The position numbers and the translations under genes are program-made. Under the pieces are notes generated by a model, which did not search any database, was not told the DNA's origin, and was given only the letters and a program-made list of their open reading frames with translations. Shown here in pieces: positions 8,901 through 18,815 of a DNA stretch of 64,000 bases. The stretch is from an uncultured Bacteroidales bacterium (GTDB lineage: Bacteria > Bacteroidota > Bacteroidia > Bacteroidales > P3), in contig CAJTPR010000005.1 in NCBI GenBank assembly GCA_910578275.1, forward strand, positions 79,492-143,491. The letters run 5' to 3'. How positions within the stretch are numbered: position 1 is the stretch's first letter; each line of letters starts with the position of its first letter.

Positions 8901-11900
8901 CGATTTCGGCATAGATCCTCCTCATTACGGACATCGTCGGGACAGCATGAAGGCCGTGGTCCGTCCTTTTACGGGAAAACCCGTGCAAGACGGGGTTTGG
9001 CCGGATTCGATATGCGTGCGCAAGGTGGTGAGCCTTTCGGTCATGCCCGACATCACGCAGGATTCCCTTACGCGTGCCCAGACGCATTTTACCTGGAAAT
9101 ATCCCTCTGACTTCGAGCCTGTATCCTACGTGGTCGCGGACGACGAGGATGCCACGCGCAAACGACGCGTGCTTACGTTCACCGTGCCTGAAAGGACGGG
9201 CGATCACGATACGATAACGGTTTATTCGCATCGGTTCGATTGCGACGCGTACAACGAAGGCGATTCCATGACGGTCATCATCAAGCTGACGGATACCATA
9301 CCGTTCGTGGCCCGTTCGTATATGAACGATGCCCGGAGGCCGACCGAGCGTATCGACCTCACGCCTTGCGAAGGCGATACGGTCGTGTATCGCGTGTTGC
9401 CCGATCCCAAACGTTACCTGGACTCGGTGTGGTTTACGTGGAACGGCGGCAATTCGTTCGTGGATGACCGGACGGGTTTGATCGACAATACGGGTTGGCG
9501 CGTGCTCAATCCCCGCGGCCGTTATGCCGACACGCTGAAGATGGTGGTGGGGCGCGATTCGTTGCGCCTGGGCGTGCAGGCGGTTTCACCTTGCGGCATG
9601 TCGGGCATGTTCTTGACCACTTTCCATCCGATAAGCCTGGTGAGAGACAAGATACACCTTGTCGAGGGCAAGGACGTCCTCTGCATGAACGAAAGGGTGG
9701 CCTTCGAGTGGGATTCGGTAAGATACGCCACGCAATACGAATGGTTTTATCCTTGGGGAAAGAAACACGATACCGTTTTCTTGGAGAACAAGATGTTTTA
9801 TCGTGATTTCTCCCGCAAGACCGCTTTCGACACGGGATATGTCTATGTGAGACCGGGTAATGCCTGTGGAACGGGGCCGTATTCCGATTCGGTGCGGATC
9901 GAGGCCGTGATCAGGCATTTGGGCGTTCCTTCCGTCAAGGGATCGGATCCGGACTTGGAGTTGGTCAGCGTCCGTGACACGGCTTACGACACGGTTTGCC
10001 TGCGCACCACGCGTTCCTACCAGGCGATGTACGATGATGCGGACTATGCGGACAATGATTCATGGGTCTACAGGTGGTTCGGCATCTCGCTCGATGCTTC
10101 GGACGCCTTGACGGTGGAAGCGGGCGTGGAGAACGACAGCAGCCTGTCCCGGTTTTCCAACAGGGCCGGATTCGAGACCAAGCAGATAGGTCTGGCCGTA
10201 CGTCACAGGCAGTGTAATTCCTTGGGCGACACGCTTACGATCAGGATTCGTCCTGCCGACACGGTGGCCATGGATGCTGCCGGCCTGGCCGACAGGCTTT
10301 CCGACTGGAACCGTTCCGACAGGGCCATCATGACCAAGCCTTGCGGTACCGATACGGCGGAGTGGCACTTTGATTCGGATTTCGGTAACGACCCTGTTTC
10401 CTATCATTTCGTATGGTGGGACACGATTTCTCCCGTCCGTGCCCGTTCCTGGAATCCTGCCACCGGTTCCATGGCCGGAACCGATTACAAATGGCTCAAT
10501 CCCAAGACGGAGACAGAGCCGGTGGAGGATACCTGGTACGAAGGGGATGACGATGTGCTGAAGATGCGTGTGGCGAATAACCAGACGTTGTTTGTCTCGG
10601 TGGACTTGAAAAACCGCTGCGGTATTTCCCGTTTGCCGTCGTTGGCCATCCGGACGGTGACCAGCATCGCCGATTCCGTTTACGGATTGCGTATGCTTTC
10701 GAGCCTTGTCTGCAACGGGGATTCGTTGGTCTTCAAGGTGGATTCTTCGGTCAATATCGGCGGTTTCATATGGAATTACCCCTGGGGGGCGAAGTTCGAC
10801 ACCGTGAAGGTGGGAACCCAGACCGAACGTGTCTTCAACGTGAACGAGTACGATACGGGTTATGTCCAGGTGACGCCATACAACGGTTGCGGGAATGCCA
10901 GGAGCAGTAACCGGATACATGTCACCGAGGTCATGGCCGTCCCTTCGCGTGCCGTTCCGGTCGACTTCGATCCCTCTTACGATTACGCCCGCGACCCTGT
11001 GGCAAGGGACACGCTCTGCATGCGGACAAAAGAGGTGTTGCACGTAAGTTCCGACTCCTGGGAAGAAGGCAAGTTCGAAACCAGCTGGCGTCTGGTACAA
11101 GGAAACGTGACCGGCTTCACGAGAGGCCTTGATTCTTGTACGTTGTGGCAGACGGACGTGAACGAGCGGTCTTTCGTCTTGGAATTCGCTTCCCGTGCCA
11201 AAGGCTGCCGCCGCTATTCCGATACGCTTCGTATCGAAATCTTGCCCATGGATACGCTGACTTTCGTCATGGTGGAGGATCCGGACGAGGATCCGGGCAG
11301 GCTCGAAGTGGTGCTGTCCGAAATCGTACGTAACTATGGCGACGGTACGTATCCTATAGACTTCAGGCCCTGCGGAGGCAGCGAACACAAGTACACGATC
11401 AAGGACAATCTCCATTGGAGCCTTTCTCCGGAACAGGAACCTTATTTTTCGTGGAACGCCGAGGGGGAGGCGGCGCAAGACGTTCCCACGGCCGACGGAT
11501 CCTTGGGCGCGACCGATTGGAAATATGCGGGTACGTCCGTGCCGGGCATGAAACTTCGCCATTTGCCGTTGCATGCCGGTTTCAAGGACGCCTTGCAGTT
11601 GCACGTGAATTTGCGCAACCTTTGCGGAACTTCGTTTTCGCCGGCAATTACGTTGACACCCAAGCCTGCCGTGGGGCAAAAACCCGTTATCGACGACAGG
11701 CCGGTCTGCATGGATGCCTTGAACGTGGGCTTCGATTGCGCCGAAGTGGAAAATGCCCGGGAATACCGTTGGGAATTTCCCTGGCCTCCTTACCAGGCCG
11801 TTTCGGGCATTCCCCATTTGGACGTGCCTCGTATCACCGATGTCGACGGAAACGTGACGGTCTTCGGACTGAACGACTGCGGCAACGGTCCTTCCGATAC

Positions 11901-14900
11901 CTTGCCCGTCATGGTGATCCATACGCCCAAGGCTCCGGTTCCCGCTTGGCGGCAGGGCGCTTACACGAGGGTGGCCGATACCGTTTACGATACGATGTGC
12001 ATGCATACTACGGCCACGCTCAAGGTGAGACGGGATCTTTCCGATGCGCCGGGCATCAAATTCAATTGGGTCGTATCGGGCGGTTCGGGACTCGACATAA
12101 TTCCTGCCCTATCGCCATCCGATTCGCTTTGCACGCTTGTTCCCGATGCTTCGGTGAGCTTGGAAAGTTCGGTTCTTTTAGCCGTCTACGGCACCTATGG
12201 GGCTTGCAATGCGGCCGGTGACACGCTTTTTGTCCGTATCGGTTTCGAAGACACGCTCTCTTCGGCCATCGTGGGCGAAATCCTTGTCGATCCGTCCGAT
12301 CTCAAGGATCATCCCGAACCTTGTCCGGAAGAAGAAATCGGCTTGCGGGTGGAACACGACGCGGCGCCCGCCTATAAATGGACATTGCCCGCCGGCTGGA
12401 AATTCAAGGAAGGCACGGACAGCACGGCGGCTTCCGTCACAGTGGTGGCAGGCACGACAAGAGGCAGCATAGGTGTCAGCCCGGTTGTCAATTTCGGCGA
12501 ATTGGGTTGCGGTTCGTTCGTTGCCAATCCCGTCCGTTCGGTAGTCTTCGTTCCCAGAAGCGTTCCGGCCACGCCTGCTTTCGCCGACGGTTTCACCACC
12601 TATCCTTGCGCGGGTTCGCAAGTGACCTACAGGCTTGAATCCACTACGGCCAACAATATCAAAGCCTATCATTGGGAGTTTCCCGCCGACTGGAAGGTGG
12701 AAAAATCCGATGCCGCCGTGGTTGGGGGCGTTGGCGATGACAACGTATGGACGGGTCCCGGAAATTTCTGCACGGTAACCGTGGGCAAGGACAGCGGACA
12801 GGTAAGGGCATGGGCGATGGATAGTTGCGGGACGAGATTGGTGAAGGGCGAAGAAAAGAAAAGAGCCGTCTATGTGATAGACACGGCACGTATCGAGGTT
12901 TCAGGCGACAGGAATGCCTGCCTGGACAGCACCGTCTATCTTGGCGTCCGCGCCTCGAACGTTTACGCCAATCCCTCTTTCTACCGTCTGGACGTGACCT
13001 ATTCGCCGGGAAACATGCCTGGCGCGTTTCTCGGCATTGCCTTTGAAGACAATGACAGTACCCGTTTGCGGATAAGATGCTCCAATCGCGACACGGCCTG
13101 GCTCACCTTCACGCCTGTCAATCGTTTCGGTTGCGCGGACAATGTCGAACCCTTCGTCCATTACATCGTCACGGACACCATACCCGAAATCCCCGGCGTC
13201 ATCGAGGGCAAGGCGACGGTTTGCCCGGACAATCCCTATACGTACGTGTTCCATGTGGATCCCTTGAAGAAAGCCGTTTTCAAGGACATCGACTATCATT
13301 GGACGCTTCCCGACGGCTGGCATGTGCAGGACATCGAGAACGACACGATACTGCACGCCTATTTCGATTCGGTGGTTTCCTCCGGTCGCGGTGACACGAT
13401 TCGTTGCTATCCGCGTTCAGGTTGCGGTACGGCCTATCCTACGGTTTTCGCGTTGAGCGTCCAGCCCCAGGACGAATTCAACGACAGCATCCTTGTAGAC
13501 AGGGAAAATCCTTGCCTGGGAACGGAGTTGAGGGCATGGTTGCGGAATGCCGGTGCTTACGACACCGACACGATCCGCTTCTTATGGAATACGCCTGCGG
13601 GCAAGTACGCCGACTGGACCCGTCTGGATACCGACAGTCTGCCGAGGACTTCCTATCGGGTGCAATACGACACGGCTTCGTACATCAGCGTGCGATACGA
13701 GCGTGACGGGGGCTGCGGCATGAGCAAGTCCCTCATTGCCCGTGTCACCGTCAAGGACAGTGCCGCCAAGGCGCGTTTCGACGGGGTCGAATACCCCTGT
13801 TATACGCGCGACTTCTACGAATTGGCGGTGCTTCCCGATCCCGGACACATGGACAGCGTAAGATGGTTCTTCGGCACGTTGGATGCCAAGGTGCATACGC
13901 GTGTCGGTTCCTCGACAAGGAACGACTCCTTGGTCGTCGACAATGCCGGCCACCGGACCGACAACTTCAGGGTGGCGGTGCGCACGTATAATGAATGCGG
14001 CCACCGTGACACTTCGTTCACGATCCGCCCGATAACTTCCATTTCCGACTTCCGGAGCCCGCTTGTCGCGCCCAGGGTCTGCGTTTCGGACACGGGGTAC
14101 GCCTATATCGACATGACACGGGCGCAACGTAACCAAGGCCTGTATTTTGAATGGAGCTTCGTGCCCGATTCGACGGCCTTTTCGCTGGAGGAATTCGTGG
14201 CCGGCGACAGTACGGCGGTGTTGAGATACCTGGCCGGTGCCACGACCGACAGCCTGCGAATCGTGATGGTGGCGGGGAACGACTGCAGCCGTTTGGGAGA
14301 CAGTATGTTGCAGCCGCGCATAACGAGCGTGGTTCCCTTTGATTATCAGGTTTCCGCTTCTTATGACACTTCGGCGCATATCGTTTACGGAACCGACAAC
14401 GTGCGTATTTCGGTCGATAGCATCACCGAAGGGACGTTTGCCGGTCATTCCTATGCCTGGAACCCTGAATATCGCCTTCGTGCCTTGCAAGACAGCAACC
14501 ATGCCGAGCGCAGGCATACGGGCATATTGCTCCGTTCGCCTGAGGTCTTTTCCGTCGTCGTTCGCCAGAAAGGCGCGGCAGGGCAGGAAGCGTTGCCGTC
14601 CTATCGGCGTGAGGGGCTTTGCCGGGCCTATGATACGGTCAGCATTGTCGTGGACAGCCTTGTCGGCGTTGTCTTCGGCGACGAGAAACAGGCTTGCGTG
14701 GATATGGATCGGATCCTGACCGTCGTGCCTTTCGGCGGCAACTACGATGGAACCCGGCTCGATACCGCACAAGGCCGCGGATGGTACGGATTCCATGTCA
14801 GTTGGTGGTATCAGGTGAACGACACGCTTTGGCAGGAACTTGCCGATCGGCGCGACAGTGTCTCGGCCACCGTCTCGCATGCGGTGGCGGGCGATTACCT

Positions 14901-15534
14901 GTATCGTGTCATTGTCCGGGACAGCACGCTCCTGATCGATTCCTTGCATGTTTTCGGGACATCCCATGCCGATACGGCGGAGTTCATTCTCGGCGTGTAT
15001 GATGCCCTTGACCTCCGTTTCGTCAATATCTCTTCCAATCCGGTGGAGGTACCGGTGGGAAGCAGGATACAGGTACAGACCCGTGTCTACGACGGTACGG
15101 GATATTATGGCTATCGCTGGACTTCCGCGCCCGACAGCGGCCTGGTCTTGCCGGGCTATGATTCGGTGGCCGACACCCGCACGCGTTCCATTTACCAGTC
15201 TTCGCGTCTGATGTTGCTCGTGACCGATACCGTAAGCGGTTGTACGGTGGCCGACACCATTTACATCGCTTTGGGCAAGGGTAGCGACATTCCCAACGCC
15301 TTTACGCCCAATGGTGATGGGAAGAATGACATTTTCCTCAAGGGCGTTTCCGAATTGACCATTTATACCCGTTGGGGTGAACAGTTGTTTCATACCACGC
15401 AAGGAGAAGGGTGGGACGGCACCTACAAAGGAAAGAAGGTCCGTCCGGGCGACTACATGTACGTGGCCGTTGTCAAGGAAAACGGAAAAGACCTCGTTTT
15501 CAAGGGTGTGGTATCGGTATTAACGGTAGATTGA
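5971..15534 (+). CDS. Giant SprB-like surface protein with gliding-motility/CHU_C type B sorting domain
   Basis: At 3187 residues this is the largest gene here. It starts at GTG 5971; ATG 6019 (MALGSGLLAFVLSCHVLFAQ) is an alternative and also gives a good Sec signal peptide. The body is a long run of PKD/Ig-like modules that repeat the pattern Y-x-W-x-x-P-x-x-W (YRWRIPASWRF, YRWEFPADWKV, YKWTLPAGWKF, YHWEFPADWKV, YHWTLPDGWHV), each followed by a CG/NRCG segment. Residues about 3103-3187 are a CHU_C-like domain (IPNAFTPNGDGKNDIF, LTIYTRWGEQLF, GWDGTYKGKKV), the type B T9SS signal. Type B cargo such as SprB needs a PorP/SprF-type partner for export and anchoring, and such a gene lies two genes downstream. 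Role: surface adhesin or motility-type fibre (inference). The next gene starts 8 bases after the stop. Confidence 0.9.
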   Translation: MDNYFSGKSVRLRSRLMALGSGLLAFVLSCHVLFAQDASRLYITAPAKAGDAKAGGAIGPLKNGEVYCAYEEGFRPKLFLENAADPCLWSVAPADMVEIINQYGPYGDTVSIYIKTPRNALSRLTITVKEGGYSKDLQIIIPRQAAVAGAILVEDLLQDTTYCADLEYQVRVPEDPNYTKDGQTNNYGGGLYPEADLRYRWSLSDGTTPIGSEILANPAQMYNWKYEVPTYARYWRVQPKTCENGNIVTKSTDRAIINVIPGNLTSGKLAIKAIRFLGEGIGEVDEQGRPIPDWDTMDLPEYRNACVWYSSKFNSNASVIRTDNLGYRETENGYVYLQADPYKPEDLSFRHYQYEWIYDTADLVMDTLRMEQISIMSDYGFGPDKGRVCFRTKKRGAADSLIQVSYRMHCIPCNELAARQGKAKRYVSAVSSPIMLRRIDTLVDAKIAYESEIRDKFGHPVQVTDDLPRLCGLTEYNFCSSTTGNGGQTEYLWMTPPGWQQASSLKGCFGASSPAIEETDTKTGDTVRFRVRPANYCFANGGDTSRNAKFLYAFLRSVPRAPRIVDTVAPMISYPGYTKQQLEKLAGGPGGAGIPWPTTGVPYPLLLCNNTYFGPNVKPFGSEQCFLLHTPRNYIKPNDYGKHPEEQSGFVVEFPKASEQVADALGSAYTIEPYKGQAANDTNVLVFRIDLAKRKALVGEKYIAMSIQAANECGAGNPVYFAINIIDTIPVRGHVHDNEKEDLVYDTLSLCEGTRLNMANESSTDGTYIIRVDSSDRNTDRVEYRWRIPASWRFADPATGPNANPVTAVWLGQQDGSVQLALRNRCGTSSFRSGDYIDVNPYARVAVKVVDGLNSIDMALDPEDPSQDVQEAFAKNPFLLKPCRGSQIMYAGDTTERTDLYRWEFPADWKVVTEGIGYNGTATADENMPNWAYTSNAVINSVHHDMRVRVQVGADTGNIYVVGQTLDCDFQFDNFAPDFGIDPPHYGHRRDSMKAVVRPFTGKPVQDGVWPDSICVRKVVSLSVMPDITQDSLTRAQTHFTWKYPSDFEPVSYVVADDEDATRKRRVLTFTVPERTGDHDTITVYSHRFDCDAYNEGDSMTVIIKLTDTIPFVARSYMNDARRPTERIDLTPCEGDTVVYRVLPDPKRYLDSVWFTWNGGNSFVDDRTGLIDNTGWRVLNPRGRYADTLKMVVGRDSLRLGVQAVSPCGMSGMFLTTFHPISLVRDKIHLVEGKDVLCMNERVAFEWDSVRYATQYEWFYPWGKKHDTVFLENKMFYRDFSRKTAFDTGYVYVRPGNACGTGPYSDSVRIEAVIRHLGVPSVKGSDPDLELVSVRDTAYDTVCLRTTRSYQAMYDDADYADNDSWVYRWFGISLDASDALTVEAGVENDSSLSRFSNRAGFETKQIGLAVRHRQCNSLGDTLTIRIRPADTVAMDAAGLADRLSDWNRSDRAIMTKPCGTDTAEWHFDSDFGNDPVSYHFVWWDTISPVRARSWNPATGSMAGTDYKWLNPKTETEPVEDTWYEGDDDVLKMRVANNQTLFVSVDLKNRCGISRLPSLAIRTVTSIADSVYGLRMLSSLVCNGDSLVFKVDSSVNIGGFIWNYPWGAKFDTVKVGTQTERVFNVNEYDTGYVQVTPYNGCGNARSSNRIHVTEVMAVPSRAVPVDFDPSYDYARDPVARDTLCMRTKEVLHVSSDSWEEGKFETSWRLVQGNVTGFTRGLDSCTLWQTDVNERSFVLEFASRAKGCRRYSDTLRIEILPMDTLTFVMVEDPDEDPGRLEVVLSEIVRNYGDGTYPIDFRPCGGSEHKYTIKDNLHWSLSPEQEPYFSWNAEGEAAQDVPTADGSLGATDWKYAGTSVPGMKLRHLPLHAGFKDALQLHVNLRNLCGTSFSPAITLTPKPAVGQKPVIDDRPVCMDALNVGFDCAEVENAREYRWEFPWPPYQAVSGIPHLDVPRITDVDGNVTVFGLNDCGNGPSDTLPVMVIHTPKAPVPAWRQGAYTRVADTVYDTMCMHTTATLKVRRDLSDAPGIKFNWVVSGGSGLDIIPALSPSDSLCTLVPDASVSLESSVLLAVYGTYGACNAAGDTLFVRIGFEDTLSSAIVGEILVDPSDLKDHPEPCPEEEIGLRVEHDAAPAYKWTLPAGWKFKEGTDSTAASVTVVAGTTRGSIGVSPVVNFGELGCGSFVANPVRSVVFVPRSVPATPAFADGFTTYPCAGSQVTYRLESTTANNIKAYHWEFPADWKVEKSDAAVVGGVGDDNVWTGPGNFCTVTVGKDSGQVRAWAMDSCGTRLVKGEEKKRAVYVIDTARIEVSGDRNACLDSTVYLGVRASNVYANPSFYRLDVTYSPGNMPGAFLGIAFEDNDSTRLRIRCSNRDTAWLTFTPVNRFGCADNVEPFVHYIVTDTIPEIPGVIEGKATVCPDNPYTYVFHVDPLKKAVFKDIDYHWTLPDGWHVQDIENDTILHAYFDSVVSSGRGDTIRCYPRSGCGTAYPTVFALSVQPQDEFNDSILVDRENPCLGTELRAWLRNAGAYDTDTIRFLWNTPAGKYADWTRLDTDSLPRTSYRVQYDTASYISVRYERDGGCGMSKSLIARVTVKDSAAKARFDGVEYPCYTRDFYELAVLPDPGHMDSVRWFFGTLDAKVHTRVGSSTRNDSLVVDNAGHRTDNFRVAVRTYNECGHRDTSFTIRPITSISDFRSPLVAPRVCVSDTGYAYIDMTRAQRNQGLYFEWSFVPDSTAFSLEEFVAGDSTAVLRYLAGATTDSLRIVMVAGNDCSRLGDSMLQPRITSVVPFDYQVSASYDTSAHIVYGTDNVRISVDSITEGTFAGHSYAWNPEYRLRALQDSNHAERRHTGILLRSPEVFSVVVRQKGAAGQEALPSYRREGLCRAYDTVSIVVDSLVGVVFGDEKQACVDMDRILTVVPFGGNYDGTRLDTAQGRGWYGFHVSWWYQVNDTLWQELADRRDSVSATVSHAVAGDYLYRVIVRDSTLLIDSLHVFGTSHADTAEFILGVYDALDLRFVNISSNPVEVPVGSRIQVQTRVYDGTGYYGYRWTSAPDSGLVLPGYDSVADTRTRSIYQSSRLMLLVTDTVSGCTVADTIYIALGKGSDIPNAFTPNGDGKNDIFLKGVSELTIYTRWGEQLFHTTQGEGWDGTYKGKKVRPGDYMYVAVVKENGKDLVFKGVVSVLTVD

Positions 15535-15542
15535 CGATTGAA

Positions 15543-18500
15543 ATGAAGATGCATAAGATGAGATCAGCTTTTGTTTCGTTCGGCTTGACGATGCTTTTCG
15601 GGTGGGGGAGCGCTTGGGCGCAGCAACCCGTCGTGGATGGTTCGAAAGAAGACGTGCGGCAGCAAATCAGGCAGGATCAAGCGATAAAGGCCGTCAAGGA
15701 CGAGGTGAGGCAGGATGGTTTCAAGCCGGCGGTCCGCAAGCAGGTGGAATTGGGAAAGGCGGCTTTCAGCCTTGAACAATACGCGGTGGCTTATGATCGT
15801 TTCTTGCGTGCCTATACGCGTGAAAAGGATTCGGCGCGTCTGCTAAAGATCGAATACCTGATGGGGCAGAGCCAGCAAAAGATGAACCACCCCAAGGCGG
15901 CGGCCTTGCATTATTCGCATATTTGGCGAAAAGGCGTGCGCGATGCCGCTTTCCTGCAAGCTTATCTCGAGGTACTTTTTTCCGTCAGTGCCTACGACAG
16001 GGCGCAGCGCGTCATCGACGACCTCCGTGCCAAAGGTGTTTCCTCGTATGCCATACGGGTACGCGAGAAAAGCCTGCAGAATCTCGACTATGCCAGGCAG
16101 ATGCAGGAAGCCTTCGGCCTTTTCCCCAAGGACTTGCATTACGACACGGCATTGAACACGGCGTTCAGCGAATATGCGCCGACATTGGTCGCGGGACAGC
16201 TCGTATTCACATCCTCCCGTCCGCAAGAGGGGCAGACGGTGAGCGATCCGCGCACGGCGCAAGGCTACTCGCGGCTTTTCTCTGCCACTTTCGACCCTGT
16301 TGCCAAGACTTGGGTCGATCCGCAGCCGCTTAGGGGCGAAATAGCCGACTTGAAAGGCAATATCGGCACGTTCAGTTACGATTCGGTGAACAACATAGGT
16401 TTTTTCACTTGGAACCAGGTGAACAGCAGCGGCATCTATACCGTGCGTCGCGAAGCCGACGGTTCCTGGTCCGGTTTGCAGGAGTTCGCGTTCAACTACA
16501 TGGAGGGCAGCGACAACTTCCTTGGCAAGGTGGCGCATCCTTCCGTCAGCAAGGACGGAAAGCGTCTCTTGTTCGTTTATCGCGACGACGCCCGTCGTTC
16601 GGGTACGGATATATGGTATGTGGAACGTGTCGCACCCAAGGCGGCGCCGGTTACCAAAGGAAGGCGCCGTCGCGTGACGCCGCCCGCGGCGCAAGGCAAG
16701 ACGAGCTCGCGCAGGAAAAAGACACAGGTAGTGACAGGTCCCCAGGCCGTTATCGTGAATGCCGACTGGGGCGTTCCGGTGCGTTACGACTCATTGGTAA
16801 ATACTTCCGGCCGGGAAGTGTTTCCGCAATGGATCAACGACAGCATGTTCGTCTTCGCTTCCGACGGCCATGTGGGGCAGGGCGGCACCGACTTGTACGT
16901 GGCCGTATTGGATTCCAACAGGGCCAAGGTACGTGCGGTGAACACGTTGCCCATGCCGATAAACTCTTCTTTCGACGACAATTCGATTCTCCCTGACCTG
17001 GCGCACGGCATGTTGGTGCTTTCTTCCAACCGGCATACCGCTTGGGGGCGTACCGACAATCTTTTCCTGATGCGTACCTGGGGCGTGAGATACAAGGTGG
17101 AAGGTACCGTTTCCTATTGGGAAATACGCTACGATACCGTTTCCGTTCCGGAAACGAAAGCCGTCCCGGCCGATTCCGGGTCGCTCCGGTATGTTACCGA
17201 CAGCCTGGGCAATCCGGTTTTGGACAGTCTCGGCGCACCCCTCATCGACAGCACGTACGTGCCCGTGAAAGACACTTCGTCCCTCGGGACGCCGCCTGTC
17301 GGCAAGATCGATACCATACATGAAGTCATAAAGAACTACTACGTGATGATCCGTAGCAAGGAGAAGGATTTCTACACCTCTGCCCTTCCCGACAGCACGG
17401 GCAAGTATTCGGTATCTTTCCTGGCACCGGGAACCTACCACTTCACGCTTTATGCGGACGGATTCAAGGATACGACCGCTACCGTGGTCTTGAAGGAAGA
17501 CGGCCAGGTGCTGCCTCTCTTGTCCACATGCCGCGTGGATTTCGAGACGCGGCGTGTCATCAAGCCCAAACGTCCCGCCCCCAAGCCCAAGCCTAAGCCT
17601 AAGCCGGCTCCCAAACCCGCTCCCAAGCCGACACCCAAACCGGCGCCCAAGCCCAAGCCGAAATTGCCGGCAGAACCCTCCACGCCCAAGGCGTTGGTAT
17701 CGCATATCGACAAGGTGAAGAAGATAAAGCAGAAGCCCGACGTACGTACGGTGGACGATTACAAGAAACGTGTCAACGACCCCTTGCGCCGTGCCAAGCT
17801 TACGGTGGTTCCGCCTACGGCCAAATGCGAGGTATGCAGCGACAAACCGGAATGGCGGCGCAACGTGGGAGAGGATTTCTACATCAAGTCGGGTGAAGAC
17901 AAGGCCTTGATTACCCTTACCGACCAGCAGGGGCATGTCTCGTACATCGATTTGGCGCCTAATACCGCCTATTCGTTGAATTTGCAGATGACGTCCAAGA
18001 ACAACCTGCCTTCCTTGCCCAAGGGGATAACCGCGAACGACATCCGCAAGAAAGTGGTCACGCGTGACTATATCCTGTTCGAATGTACGCCCAAGCTCTC
18101 GGAAGTGAACGACGAGGTCTATATCAACAACGTCTATTACGATTTCGACAAGGAGGAACTCATCAAGGACGGTTCCCGCGAATTGGACCGGATGATCATC
18201 ATCGCCTTGAAGAATCCGCAGATGATCTTTGAAGTGGAGGCCAATACCGACGAACGGGGTTCGGCGGAATACAACCAGAAACTCTCCGACCGCCGGTTGC
18301 AGACGGTTCGTTCGTATGTGGAAAAGAAGGGTATGGACATGAGCCGGTTCAAAGGCAAGTCCTATGGGGAGAGCAATCCGCTTATCCGCAACGCCGTCAC
18401 CGACAGGGAACATTACCTCAACCGTCGCACCACTTTCCGTTTGCGCAATCCCAAGGCGGTGAACGTCAAGAAAGGCGACGCTTCCTATCCCGTGGCGGAG

Positions 18501-18815
18501 GTGGAAGCGCCGAAGGCGGAGAAGGTGCGTTTCATGGTGCAGGTGGGAGCCTTCCGTGTGCCCTTGGACGATCCCCAGGGATATTACAAGGACATCATCG
18601 AGAAGAATCCCGACCTCGAGATAACGTATTACATGGATGCCGACGGCTTGTACAAGTACAACGTGGGCAAGCATTACGATACGTTGGACAAGGCGCGGGC
18701 CGTGGTGAAACGTTTGCTCGACCAGAACAGGGAATGTTACATCTCCGCTTTTTATAAGGGACAACGCATAACGGTAAACGAGGCCAAGGCCATCATACAA
18801 CACGACAAAAGATAA
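15543..18815 (+). CDS. PorE-like TPR / PD40 propeller / CRD / OmpA protein
   Basis: A 1090-residue envelope protein from ATG 15543; upstream in-frame codons lie inside the adhesin gene. Order: signal peptide (residues 1-26, ending SAWAQ); TPR-like helices about 50-190; WD40/PD40-type propeller about 205-500 (FTSSRP, FVYRDD, FASDGHVGQGGTDLY); carboxypeptidase regulatory-like domain about 597-655; a PK/PA-rich linker 674-709; an OmpA peptidoglycan-binding domain 857-972 (NVYYDFDKEEL, TDERGSAEYNQKLSDRR); and a C-terminal SPOR-like segment from about 992 (RFMVQVGAFRVP). TPR-WD40-CRD-OmpA is the architecture of Porphyromonas PorE and of OmpA proteins next to sprB. Unlike PorE it shows no lipobox. 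It probably ties the surface adhesin/PorP complex to the cell wall. Its stop overlaps the next start by one base. Confidence 0.85.
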   Translation: MKMHKMRSAFVSFGLTMLFGWGSAWAQQPVVDGSKEDVRQQIRQDQAIKAVKDEVRQDGFKPAVRKQVELGKAAFSLEQYAVAYDRFLRAYTREKDSARLLKIEYLMGQSQQKMNHPKAAALHYSHIWRKGVRDAAFLQAYLEVLFSVSAYDRAQRVIDDLRAKGVSSYAIRVREKSLQNLDYARQMQEAFGLFPKDLHYDTALNTAFSEYAPTLVAGQLVFTSSRPQEGQTVSDPRTAQGYSRLFSATFDPVAKTWVDPQPLRGEIADLKGNIGTFSYDSVNNIGFFTWNQVNSSGIYTVRREADGSWSGLQEFAFNYMEGSDNFLGKVAHPSVSKDGKRLLFVYRDDARRSGTDIWYVERVAPKAAPVTKGRRRRVTPPAAQGKTSSRRKKTQVVTGPQAVIVNADWGVPVRYDSLVNTSGREVFPQWINDSMFVFASDGHVGQGGTDLYVAVLDSNRAKVRAVNTLPMPINSSFDDNSILPDLAHGMLVLSSNRHTAWGRTDNLFLMRTWGVRYKVEGTVSYWEIRYDTVSVPETKAVPADSGSLRYVTDSLGNPVLDSLGAPLIDSTYVPVKDTSSLGTPPVGKIDTIHEVIKNYYVMIRSKEKDFYTSALPDSTGKYSVSFLAPGTYHFTLYADGFKDTTATVVLKEDGQVLPLLSTCRVDFETRRVIKPKRPAPKPKPKPKPAPKPAPKPTPKPAPKPKPKLPAEPSTPKALVSHIDKVKKIKQKPDVRTVDDYKKRVNDPLRRAKLTVVPPTAKCEVCSDKPEWRRNVGEDFYIKSGEDKALITLTDQQGHVSYIDLAPNTAYSLNLQMTSKNNLPSLPKGITANDIRKKVVTRDYILFECTPKLSEVNDEVYINNVYYDFDKEELIKDGSRELDRMIIIALKNPQMIFEVEANTDERGSAEYNQKLSDRRLQTVRSYVEKKGMDMSRFKGKSYGESNPLIRNAVTDREHYLNRRTTFRLRNPKAVNVKKGDASYPVAEVEAPKAEKVRFMVQVGAFRVPLDDPQGYYKDIIEKNPDLEITYYMDADGLYKYNVGKHYDTLDKARAVVKRLLDQNRECYISAFYKGQRITVNEAKAIIQHDKR

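Noticed and set aside
10060..12006. Long antisense frames inside the giant adhesin (also 7603-9231, 13582-15402)
   Set aside because: The adhesin frame is continuous with repeated modules and a sorting domain; antisense frames have no repeats or motifs of their own.
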